From: Solirubrobacter sp963724195
Lineage (GTDB): Bacteria > Actinomycetota > Thermoleophilia > Solirubrobacterales > Solirubrobacteraceae
DNA: 64,000 nucleotides
Direction of reading: 5' to 3'
NCBI GenBank assembly: GCA_963724195.1
Contig: CAVRTQ010000012.1
Coordinates: forward strand, 143,459-207,458
Shown: positions 48,584 to 56,301 of the stretch, in pieces
Numbering within the stretch: position 1 is the first letter of the stretch
Layout: every line of letters begins with the position of its first letter
Notes under the pieces: model-generated
Databases searched by the model: none
Told to the model about the DNA's origin: nothing
The model's input: the letters and a program-made list of their open reading frames with translations, nothing else
Made by a program: the position numbers and the translations under genes

Positions 48584-49381
48584 ATGGTCCCTGACGTGGC
48601 GCGCGAGTTCCTCGCCGCGCAGCCCTGGATCGTCCTCGGCGCCGAGGACGCCGATGGCCGCGTCTGGGCGACCGTGCTCTACGGCCCGCCCGGTTTCGTC
48701 ACCGTCCCGACGCCCGACAGCGTCACCATCGCCGCCCGACCCTTGCCGGGCGACCCGCTCGCCGGCGCGCTGAACAGCCCGGTCGGCGGACTCGCCATCG
48801 AGCCGAGCACGCGCCGGCGGATGCGCCTCAACGGCGAGGCGTTCACGAGCGACGCCGGCGTCACGATCGCGCTCGAGCAGGTGTTCTCGAACTGCCCGAA
48901 GTACATCGCCACGCGCGATGTCGAGGCGGTCGCGCCGACGCCCGCGTCGGAGCCGGTGCGCACCAGCGCGCTGGACGCGCGGGCGCGTGCGTTGCTCGCG
49001 GCCGCGGACACGGCGTTCGTCGCCACCCGCGGCCTGGACGGTCTGGACGTCTCCCACCGCGGCGGCCGCCCCGGCTTCCTGCACACGCCCGACGCGCGCA
49101 CGATCGTGTGGCCCGACTACTCCGGCAACAACATGTTCAAGACGCTGGGCAACATCGCCGCCGACGGCGCGGCGGGGCTCACCGTCGTCGACCCGGCGGA
49201 CGGCACGACGCTGCACGTCAGCGGCCACGCCGAGTTCGACGCGGCCCGCACGATCACGTTCACCGTCGACGCGGTGGTGCGACGAGAGCGCGTCGCACCA
49301 CTGCGTTGGCGGCTCGAGCGACCGGCGCGCAACCCGCCGCTGGCGGCGCGCCCGCTCGTCGATCCAGCGCCGGCGATCTAG
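48584..49381 (+). CDS. Pyridoxamine 5'-phosphate oxidase-like flavoprotein
   Basis: 265 residues, starts 3 bases after the VOC stop. Family blocks: LAAQPWIVLGAEDADGRVWAT, FTSDAGVTIALEQVFSNCPKYI and, in the second half, VSHRGGRPGFLH, WPDYSGNNMFKTLGNI. This is the longer class of FMN-binding split-barrel oxidoreductases that may act on small molecules in operons like this one. Confidence 0.82.
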   Translation: MVPDVAREFLAAQPWIVLGAEDADGRVWATVLYGPPGFVTVPTPDSVTIAARPLPGDPLAGALNSPVGGLAIEPSTRRRMRLNGEAFTSDAGVTIALEQVFSNCPKYIATRDVEAVAPTPASEPVRTSALDARARALLAAADTAFVATRGLDGLDVSHRGGRPGFLHTPDARTIVWPDYSGNNMFKTLGNIAADGAAGLTVVDPADGTTLHVSGHAEFDAARTITFTVDAVVRRERVAPLRWRLERPARNPPLAARPLVDPAPAI

Positions 49382-49472
49382 CGGAGCGGCGGCCGCCCTG
49401 ACCAGGGGCGGCCGCCGACTCGCCCTCCTGACCCCTGCGATGAGTTTCAAAGATCCGCTAGGTCTTGAGGGC

Positions 49473-50267
49473 ATGAGCAACGAGACCGGCTATGTCGCCA
49501 CGGGCGACCTGAACGTCTACTACGAGTCCCACGGCGAGGGCGGCTTCCCGCTGCTGCTCCTCCACGGCGGGCTGTTCGACATCGAGCAGCAGTGGGCGGC
49601 ACTCCTGCCGGGCCTGTCGGCCGACCGACGCGTGATCGCGCTCGACTTCCAGGGCCACGGGCGCACGAACGACATCAACCGTCCGCTGTCGGCGGCCGGG
49701 CTCGCCGCGGACGTCCTCACCGTGCTCGACCATCTCGGCCTCGAGCAGGTCGACGTGTTCGGGTTCAGCGTCGGCGGCGGCGTGACGCTCGAGCTCGCCG
49801 TCAATCATCCCGCGCGCGTGCGCAAGATCGTCGTCTCCTCGACGGCCGTCACCCCGGGCGGGATGCGCGGCGGCAACGCTGAGGCCGTCGGGGAGATGAA
49901 GGTGGAGATGCTCGCCGGCACGCCCATGGAGGCGGCCTACATGGCCAAGTCCCCGCACCCCGACCACGAGCATCTGCAGGGGCTGCTGGACAAGCTGGGC
50001 GCCACCTACAAGGGCGGCTTCGAGCCCTACAGCGAGGAGCAGCTGCGCGGGATCGCCGCTCCGACGCTGATCACGATCGGCGACTGCGACATGGTCACGT
50101 TCGAGGATGCCACGACGTTCCTGCGGCTGCGTGGGGGCGACGTCAACGGCGACTTCGAGGGCGTGCCGGCCTCGCAGCTCGCCGTGTTCCCGGGGACCAC
50201 GCACTTCTTCGGCCTCGCGCGCACGGACCTCGTGCTCGCGACCGTGCTCCCCTTCCTGGACGCCTGA
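49473..50267 (+). CDS. Alpha/beta hydrolase
   Basis: 264 residues. Oxyanion HGG (LLLLHGGLFD), nucleophile Ser in FGFSVGGGVTLE, acid in TIGDCDMVTFED and catalytic His in FPGTTHFFGL complete the triad. Substrate specificity not visible. It lies 91 bases after the flavoprotein gene and ends before a strong stem-loop. Confidence 0.88.
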   Translation: MSNETGYVATGDLNVYYESHGEGGFPLLLLHGGLFDIEQQWAALLPGLSADRRVIALDFQGHGRTNDINRPLSAAGLAADVLTVLDHLGLEQVDVFGFSVGGGVTLELAVNHPARVRKIVVSSTAVTPGGMRGGNAEAVGEMKVEMLAGTPMEAAYMAKSPHPDHEHLQGLLDKLGATYKGGFEPYSEEQLRGIAAPTLITIGDCDMVTFEDATTFLRLRGGDVNGDFEGVPASQLAVFPGTTHFFGLARTDLVLATVLPFLDA

Positions 50268-50287
50268 ATCGACCCGTGGTCGAACGT

Positions 50288-50312
50288 CTCCCAACCGGCG
50301 GTCGGTTGGGAG
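50288..50312 (+). terminator. Stem-loop after alpha/beta hydrolase gene
   Basis: CTCCCAACC (50288-50296) and GGTTGGGAG (50304-50312), perfect 9-base stem with 7-base loop, 21 bases past the stop. The stretch from there to 50435 shows no gene. Confidence 0.65.
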
Positions 50313-50435
50313 CAGGCCTTCCGCCTCCCATCATGCGCTGCGTCGCTCGTCGCAATCTCTCTCCTCCTGCGGCGGGATGACAACACGTCGATGTGGTGGG
50401 CCGTGTCCGCGGAGGGGGCGGCCCGCCACGTCTTC

Positions 50436-50570
50436 CTACTCCGGCGTTTCGCTCGGTTCGGTTGAGTCTGTGCTGCTCGAGCTCTCCGAAGCAGGCTGCG
50501 GGACGGCGCAGACGTCGTCGCCGTCGCACGCGGCCGCGGACGGGTCGCCGAGCATCTCGAACGCGCTCAC
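50436..50570 (-). CDS. Small protein coupled to DsbA-like gene
   Basis: 44 residues: GTG at 50570 overlaps the TGA of the upstream DsbA-like gene (GTGA). It starts SAFEMLGDPSAAACDGDDVC and ends in a Ser/Glu-rich tail; the two cysteines are spaced CxxxxxC. Coupling and codon bias suggest a real small partner of the oxidoreductase; not recognised as a known family. Confidence 0.5.
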   Translation of the reverse strand: MSAFEMLGDPSAAACDGDDVCAVPQPASESSSSTDSTEPSETPE

Positions 50571-51217
50571 GACGCCACCCCGGCGTGCTCGTCCTGCACC
50601 TGCTTGAGCGCCTGCGCAAAGGTCTCCGGGGCCTGGGCGCCCGACACCCCGTACTTGCCGTCGATCACGAAGAACGGGACGCCGCGGATGCCGTAGCGCA
50701 TGGCCTGCTGCTGGTCGTCGTGCACGGCCGCGAGGTACTCGTCCGCTTCGAGCGCGCTCACCGCGGCGTCGCGGTCGAGCCCGATCTCGGCGGCGAGGTC
50801 GGCGAGATCCTCCGCGCGACCCACGTGCTTGCCCTCGACGAAGTACGCGCGCAGCAGCCGCTCCTTCATCTCGATCTGCTTGCCCTGCGCCTTGGCGACG
50901 TGCAGGAGCTGATGCGCCTTGACCGTGTTCGTGTGCTGGAGCGCGCCGAAGTCGTAGTCCAAGCCCACCTCGGCCGCGATCGCCGTCACCTGCTCGAGCA
51001 TCGGCCGCACCTGCTCGGCCGCCATGCCCTTGTGCGCGACTAGAAAGTCGAGCTCCGAGCCCGCGAAGTCCACCGGCGTGTCCGGGGCCAACTCGAACGA
51101 GTGGTACTCGACCTCGACGTCGAAGCCCTCCGCGCCCGCCTCGAACTTGCGCTTGCCGATATAGCACCACGGGCAGGCGATGTCAGACCACACGTCGACC
51201 TTGATCACGTCACTCAT
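50567..51217 (-). CDS. DsbA-family oxidoreductase (FrnE-like)
   Basis: 216 residues. Thioredoxin fold with redox motif ACPWCYIGKR near residue 14, helical insert (AKAQGKQIEMKERLLRAYF) and the cis-Pro motif RGVPFFVIDG. No signal peptide, so a cytosolic disulfide isomerase or 2-hydroxychromene-2-carboxylate-isomerase-like enzyme as in the FrnE group. Confidence 0.9.
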   Translation of the reverse strand: MSDVIKVDVWSDIACPWCYIGKRKFEAGAEGFDVEVEYHSFELAPDTPVDFAGSELDFLVAHKGMAAEQVRPMLEQVTAIAAEVGLDYDFGALQHTNTVKAHQLLHVAKAQGKQIEMKERLLRAYFVEGKHVGRAEDLADLAAEIGLDRDAAVSALEADEYLAAVHDDQQQAMRYGIRGVPFFVIDGKYGVSGAQAPETFAQALKQVQDEHAGVAS

Positions 51218-51259
51218 ACTTCAGAAAGTATAGTGCCCTCGATCCGTGGCCCTTGGGCT

Positions 51260-51598
51260 TCAGCCCGAGATTTCCCAGCGCGTGATGTGCTCGCCGTTCG
51301 AGGCGATCACGAACGCGCCGCCGCCGTTGTAGCCGTTGCCGCTCACGCGGATCTTGACCGTGGTCGTGTCGCCCTCGATCATCGCCGCCAGGGCCTCGAA
51401 GTGGCTCTGCACACCGATGTTCTCATTGGCGTTCCAGCGCGCGATCTCGCCGCGGCCAGTGAACGTACGGCCCCAGTCATTGAGCACCGCGTCCTCGGCG
51501 AACGCGGCCACGAACGCCTCGCTGTCACCGCGGTTGGTCGCCTCGAACGCGGCGCGGATCGGCGCGTCGAGCGCGCTCAGGACGTCGTCCTTCGTCAC
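51260..51598 (-). CDS. SnoaL/NTF2-like protein
   Basis: 112 residues. Cone-shaped NTF2 fold: AFEATNRGDSEAFVAAFAED, VLNDWGRTFTGRGEIARW and a final strand pattern. GTG 51598 overlaps the TGA of a 54-residue gene upstream on the same strand, which fixes the start. Enzyme or binding role unknown. Confidence 0.8.
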   Translation of the reverse strand: MTKDDVLSALDAPIRAAFEATNRGDSEAFVAAFAEDAVLNDWGRTFTGRGEIARWNANENIGVQSHFEALAAMIEGDTTTVKIRVSGNGYNGGGAFVIASNGEHITRWEISG

Positions 51599-51759
51599 GT
51601 CTGCGGCGGTACCGAACTGAAGGGGTCGGCGAGCTCGCCTGGGAATTGCTCGAGGTCCCCAGCCAGTGTCGCCGGCGCCGGCGTCTCCGCGACCTTGTCC
51701 AGATCCGGCCCGCTGACCCACTTCCGCGGCAGTTTCTCGGCCTTCGCGCCGGGCTCCAT
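51595..51759 (-). CDS. Small hypothetical protein upstream of SnoaL-like gene
   Basis: 54 residues from ATG 51759 to TGA overlapping the next GTG. Begins MEPGAKAEKLPRKWVSGPDL and continues Pro/Ala-rich (VAETPAPATLAGDLEQF). Supported by frame, coupling and codon bias; no similarity recognised. Confidence 0.5.
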   Translation of the reverse strand: MEPGAKAEKLPRKWVSGPDLDKVAETPAPATLAGDLEQFPGELADPFSSVPPQT

Positions 51760-52704
51760 GTCGCGACGTTACCCCGGTGGCGTCGGAGCGGGCCGGACGC
51801 AGCGCCAGGCGAGGACAGTGCCAATCGCGGCGATGAAGATCGAACCCCATCAGAAGTGGCCGAGCAGGACCCCGGCGCCCGCGCATCCTACGGGCACGGG
51901 CGATGATCAGGCATTCCGCGCAACCGGAGCATCCGTCAGAACGCCGCACTCCGATGGCCTTCGCGCCACTTACGGCCGAACCGACCAACTCGTCGCGTTC
52001 GTCGTCGAGCGGCATCCGTACGAGGGTCGACTCGAACACGTAGTGGCCGAGCGGGCTCAACAGACCACACGGGGAACGCTCCGATGTGACCGTTCGCGCG
52101 AGAGGCGGGAGATCAGCTTGCCGACGTCCGTCCGTGCCGAGATTCCACGTGGCGCGGATGCCTGATCGCGATCTGGCGGCCCAGGACCGCATCGGCCGCC
52201 TGTCTGCGTCCGACACGGTCAGTTCCACGGTGAACTTTGATCCGCTCGCGAGCAAGTAGTGTGCCGCGTATGCGCATGGCGCCACGGAACCTGAAGCGGA
52301 GCCGGGCGGTGCCCGCGGCGGCGAGGCGTCCCTTGGCGTTTACGCCTTGCCCTTTCAGTCGCAGCCGGTGCTGTGTCCGGTGATCGATCGAGATCGCGTG
52401 CGCGTAGGCGAGCCGACGCATGCAGGATGCAGGCGCGGTCGTGCTCCAGGCGCCGCCGCTCGAGACGGTCGCCGTCCGGATCGCGGTCCCGTGGTCGCTG
52501 ATCACCACTTGGGCCCCGTGCTCGGCGGTCCCGCGATGGTGAAGTGCGTCGGACGTACCTCCCGTCTGTGGCGGGCGTCGTGACGGTCGGAACCGCCGGG
52601 TCGACGGTGTGACGGCGACGGACGCCGCGGTGACCGATCGTCGCCGGCCTCGCCCGAATCAAGAATCGCTTGCCCCCGCCGAATCTCGAACTGTGACGCC
52701 CGCC
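51760..52704. other. Stretch without a confident gene
   Basis: No reading frame is convincing across 945 bases. On the minus strand, fragments such as RLRFRFRGAMRIRG (about 52250-52300) and LLASGSKFTVELTVSDAD (about 52195-52250, another frame) resemble degraded ends of the basic C-terminal domains seen on secreted proteins here. Less GC-biased than surroundings, so decayed or transferred DNA is possible. Confidence 0.35.
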
Positions 52705-54891
52705 ATGTTTCGTTGCCTCCCCATCATCGTCGCAGTCTTCGTCCTGGCTCTCCCTGGTGCGGCGACCGCACAGCAACCGCTTGGGTCCCTGCAGCGCGCC
52801 GCCGATCCGCCGCCCGAGACGGTTACAAACGAGGTCATCGTCCAGTTCGCCGCGGGTGTGTCGGCGAACTCGCGCAGCAAGGTTCGACGTGACGCCGACG
52901 TCGGCGCCGTCGAGGCGATGTATCGCCCGGGCCAACAGCTTCTCAAGGTGCAGCCGGGCCAGACCGTCTCTGACGCAATTCAAGAGCTCGAGCGCGATCC
53001 GCAGGTGATCTACGCCCAGCCGAACCGCATCTACCAGGCCGCCGCGGTCCCCGACGACGCCGCGTTTGGGCACCTGTGGGGCCTGCGTAATCTCGGGCAG
53101 ACGCTGAAAGGGATCCCGGGGACGCCCGGCACGCCGGGGGCTGACATCGGCGCGACCGCGGCCTGGGACCGCACCGTTGGCAGCCGGAGCATCGTCGTGG
53201 CGGTTGCCGATACGGGCATCGCGTATGACCATCCCGATCTGGCAGCGAACATCTGGACCAACGACGATCCCGTCAACGGCGTTGACGACGACCACAACGG
53301 TTTCGTGGACGACGTTCGCGGACGGGACTTCGTCGACAATGACAACGATCCTCGTGATCTAAACGCGCACGGAACGCACGTCGCTGGCACGATCGGCGCC
53401 GTCGGCAGCAACCGGATCGGCGTCGCCGGGGTCAACTGGGCGGTTTCACTGTTGCCGGTGAGGGTGCTCGACGCGCAGAGCTCGGGCACAAGCGAATCCA
53501 TCGCCAACGGCTTCAACTACGCGGCGGCTGAAGGCGCCCGGGTCGTCAACGCCTCGCTCGGCGTGTCCGCCGACACCGACCCCGCAATGAGCGCCGCCAT
53601 CGCCGCGCACCCAGACACGCTGTTTGTCGTCGCGGCCGGCAACGACGGCCAGAACAACGACGGCGAATTCCCGCACGTGCCGTGCAACCTGCCCGCCCCG
53701 AACCTCATCTGCGTCGCTGCCACCACGCAGTCCGATGGGCTCGCGGACTTCTCCAACGTCGGAGCGATCTCCGTGGATCTCGGCGCGCCGGGCACGAACG
53801 TCTACTCAACGCTGACGAGCTTCAATGTGCAAGACGACCTCGAGGTCAACTTGACGAGGTGGATCGCGCAGGCTCCGTGGGCGCGTACAGGCAGCACGTC
53901 GGCTGACGGTGCGTTTTCAGTCACCGACTCGCCCAACGGGAGCTATGCCAACAACGCAGACACCAGCCTGAGGACGGCTGCCGCCGTGCCGATGACCGGC
54001 CAGGGGTGCCGGGTGGCCTACGAACTGCGCCTGGACAGCGAGCGCGACTTCGACCATCTGCACATCGAGACTTCGCCGAACGGACTGACCTGGACGGAGC
54101 GAGATCGCTGGTCAGGGAGCACCGACCGTGAGTTTTACGCCTTGACGACGAACCTGCCCACCACCAGCACCCCGCAGTTCGTGCGGTTCCGCTTCACCTC
54201 GGACGGCGACCTCGTCGGAGACGGCGCCTATCTCGACAACCTCAAGATCGGCTGCGTCGACGCGACCTACGACGGGACGGAGTACGGGTTCCTTGAAGGC
54301 ACCTCCATGGCGACGCCCCAGGTGGTCGGCGCGGCCGCGCTGGCCCTTGCGCTCAAGCCCAGCGCGACAGTCGCCGAACTAAAGAACGCGCTGCTCACCA
54401 CCGGCGATCGGCTGCCCGCACTCGAGGGTCTGACCGTGACCGGGCGGCGCCTGAACGTTGCCGCACTGTTGAACGCCATTTCTCCCCCGCCCCCGCCCCC
54501 TCCGACGGGCGGAGGTGGTGGCGGTGGCGGTGGCGGTGGCACGGCGAACGTGCCGCCGGCTCCGCCAGTCGTGCCGCCGCGTCCCGTCGAGCAGTCGCCG
54601 GTCGTCGAGACTCTGGCCAGCGTCAAGGTCGGCCGCTGCAGACAGTCCAAACGCGGATCCCGCTCCGTTCTGCGCTGCTCGGTGTCGAGTGCGGACGCGC
54701 TCACGTCGGCGAGCCTGGTGGTGAAGAGGGGCCGCAGGACTCTCGCCAAGGGCAGCGCCCGCCCGAAGCACGGCGTCCTGTCGCTGAGCCTCAAGCGCAA
54801 GCTGCGCGTAGGGAAATACACGGTGTCGCTGCTACTGCGCGACTCCGCAAGCCACACGCGCAAGGTCACCCACCGATTCCGCGTGACATAG
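52705..54891 (+). CDS. Secreted subtilisin-like (S8) serine protease
   Basis: 728 residues, intact. Signal peptide (LPIIVAVFVLALPGAATA), an I9-type inhibitor-like propeptide (EVIVQFAAGVSANSRSKV), then the S8 domain with Asp in VADTGIAYDHPD, His in NAHGTHVAGTIG, oxyanion Asn in VAAGNDGQ and Ser in LEGTSMATPQVV. About 150 residues are inserted between Asn and Ser (WIAQAPWARTG to YLDNLKIGCVD), probably a beta-sandwich domain. A Pro/Gly-run linker leads to a basic C-terminal domain (SVKVGRCRQSKRGSRS to HRFRVT). The upstream in-frame ATG at 52609 is rejected because the signal peptide begins at 52705. Codon use is less GC-biased than neighbours. Confidence 0.9.
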   Translation: MFRCLPIIVAVFVLALPGAATAQQPLGSLQRAADPPPETVTNEVIVQFAAGVSANSRSKVRRDADVGAVEAMYRPGQQLLKVQPGQTVSDAIQELERDPQVIYAQPNRIYQAAAVPDDAAFGHLWGLRNLGQTLKGIPGTPGTPGADIGATAAWDRTVGSRSIVVAVADTGIAYDHPDLAANIWTNDDPVNGVDDDHNGFVDDVRGRDFVDNDNDPRDLNAHGTHVAGTIGAVGSNRIGVAGVNWAVSLLPVRVLDAQSSGTSESIANGFNYAAAEGARVVNASLGVSADTDPAMSAAIAAHPDTLFVVAAGNDGQNNDGEFPHVPCNLPAPNLICVAATTQSDGLADFSNVGAISVDLGAPGTNVYSTLTSFNVQDDLEVNLTRWIAQAPWARTGSTSADGAFSVTDSPNGSYANNADTSLRTAAAVPMTGQGCRVAYELRLDSERDFDHLHIETSPNGLTWTERDRWSGSTDREFYALTTNLPTTSTPQFVRFRFTSDGDLVGDGAYLDNLKIGCVDATYDGTEYGFLEGTSMATPQVVGAAALALALKPSATVAELKNALLTTGDRLPALEGLTVTGRRLNVAALLNAISPPPPPPPTGGGGGGGGGGGTANVPPAPPVVPPRPVEQSPVVETLASVKVGRCRQSKRGSRSVLRCSVSSADALTSASLVVKRGRRTLAKGSARPKHGVLSLSLKRKLRVGKYTVSLLLRDSASHTRKVTHRFRVT

Positions 54892-54899
54892 GCGCGGCG

Positions 54900-55137
54900 G
54901 TGCCCTGGAACTCCCCCGGTTCGCCGGACAGGGTTGGGCTTTCGGGGGTATCTGTAGATGAGTTGAGGTTGCCGGACCCTGAGCCGCGAAGCGGCGAAGG
55001 TAGGTCCAGGGCCGTTGAGAGTGCTGTTCCCAGCCGGCGCGGGCGCTTACGAGCGCGAGCTGCTGGACGCGTTCGACAAGGCTCCTGAGCGGCTTGGACG
55101 CTATTTGGACGTGGAGGGCGAGCGAGATGTGGCCTGA
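54900..55137 (+). other. Possible mobile-element remnant next to tRNA-Asp
   Basis: The start (TGGAACTCCCCCGGTTCGCC) looks like a terminal repeat of IS3-type elements, by impression only. A 38-residue frame from GTG 55021 (VLFPAGAGAYERELLDAFDK, then APERLGRYLDVEGERDVA) to TGA 55135-55137 looks coding but has no recognisable family; it may be the tail of a lost gene. Confidence 0.3.
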
Positions 55138-55154
55138 CCACGAACACAGGAACG

Positions 55155-55182
55155 AAAAAAGCCCCGGAAATCCGAGGCTTTT
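55155..55182 (-). terminator. Rho-independent terminator of tRNA-Asp
   Basis: On the minus strand GCCTCGGA and TCCGGGGC form a stem (one G-U pair) followed by a run of six T, 9 bases after the tRNA 3' end: the only classic U-tract terminator noticed in the window. Confidence 0.85.
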
Positions 55183-55190
55183 CGTTGCGA

Positions 55191-55264
<74 letters not shown>

Positions 55265-55391
55265 TTGGCGCGGAGGTGATAGTAGCGCCCCACCGCCGGG
55301 CTCGCGTCCGTGGAATTCCGTCGGGGCGCAACTTGGCGGTCCCGGCGGGTGTTCCACGGGGTGTCAACCGATGGAGCCCGGAGGTAGGGCA

Positions 55392-56098
55392 ATGTTCAGG
55401 GTAATGGCGGGGAGCGTCGTTCCAACGGCGTTGGTGGCGCTTGCGTTCAGCGGGACGGCGCAGGCGGCGCAGATCCCCGGAACACCGGGGAACGACCGCA
55501 TCCGCGGGACCGGGCAGGCCGACGTGATCGACGGTGCGGCCGGGGATGACCGGATCGGCGCGCGCAGCGGGCCGGACACGGTCACGGGCGGCGACGGGTT
55601 CGACCGGATCTGGGGCGGGAAGGGTGCTGACCGGCTGTTCGGCGGGCTCGGCGACGACCGGGTCTGGGGCGGCGACGGCGCCGATCAGAACTGGGGCGAG
55701 GACGGCAACGACCTGATGGGCGGCGGCCACGGCCACGACAAGCAGTGGGGCGGTGCGGGCAACGACACGATCTACGCGGGCCGCGGGCAGGACGAGACGT
55801 GGGGCGAGGCCGGCGACGACCAGTTGTGGGCGCTCGCGCGCGCGGACGTGCACGGACGCAAGGACACGCGGGGCGACGTGCTGCACGGCGGCGAGGGCAA
55901 CGACACGTTCCGCACGCGGGACGGCGAGGCCGACGTGATCGACTGCGGGCCGGGGATCGACACGGCCTACGTCGACTTCAAGGACGTGCTCTCCAGCCCC
56001 GCCGAGTGCGAGGTCGTCAACCGTGCACGACGTGCGAAGAAGGGCGAAAATGAGCGTGAAAGCGTGAATCCGCGCGAGGATGTGGCCCCTGCGGCGTA
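55392..56098 (+). CDS. Secreted RTX-type calcium-binding repeat protein
   Basis: 235 residues. GGAGG site before ATG 55392, signal peptide (PTALVALAFSGTAQA), then repeats of the GxxGxDxxxG type (PGNDRIRGT, GAAGDDRIGAR, GGDGFDRIWGG, GGLGDDRVWGG, GAGNDTIYAG). Several repeats carry Trp (WGGKGADRL, WGEDGND), unusual for the class. Ends with a DCGPGIDTAYVDFKD block typical of these proteins and a charged tail. Predicted extracellular. Confidence 0.8.
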
Positions 56099-56117
56099 AT
56101 CCGCGAGAACCGGGGGT

Positions 56118-56195
56118 ATGGCCTATTCCATGTACATCGGCATAGGCACACTTCTCGTCGTCATCATCATCCTGCTGCTCATTTTCGTTCTCTGA
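56118..56195 (+). CDS. Single-span membrane microprotein
   Basis: 25 residues: a short polar start (MAYSMYIG) then one hydrophobic helix (IGTLLVVIIILLLIF). AT-rich codons and a GGGGG stretch before the ATG. Tiny hydrophobic proteins like this are common in actinobacteria, often unannotated. Followed by two overlapping hairpins. Confidence 0.5.
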   Translation: MAYSMYIGIGTLLVVIIILLLIFVL

Positions 56196-56198
56196 GCA

Positions 56199-56236
56199 GG
56201 GGAACTATGGCTTTCCCCACCTGACAGTCGGTGGGG
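56199..56236 (+). terminator. Overlapping alternative hairpins
   Basis: GGGGAA (56199-56204) can pair with TTCCCC (56213-56218), or CCCCACC (56215-56221) with GGTGGGG (56230-56236). Both use CCCC at 56215-56218, so only one forms at a time. Placed between the microprotein and the MMPL gene; terminator or attenuator. Confidence 0.45.
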
Positions 56237-56301
56237 TGCTGTAGCTCGATAGGCCGGTATGCGCGAGTGAAGTCCGGCCCCATCCACGGGACGCTCCGCG
56301 C

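Noticed and set aside
52113..52508. Minus-strand frame as a real gene
   Set aside because: Only fragments resemble a basic C-terminal domain, split over two frames with no signal peptide or start; treated as possible decay.
54480..54545. GC-rich microsatellite-like run
   Set aside because: Encodes the Pro/Gly linker of the serine protease; no sign of separate function.
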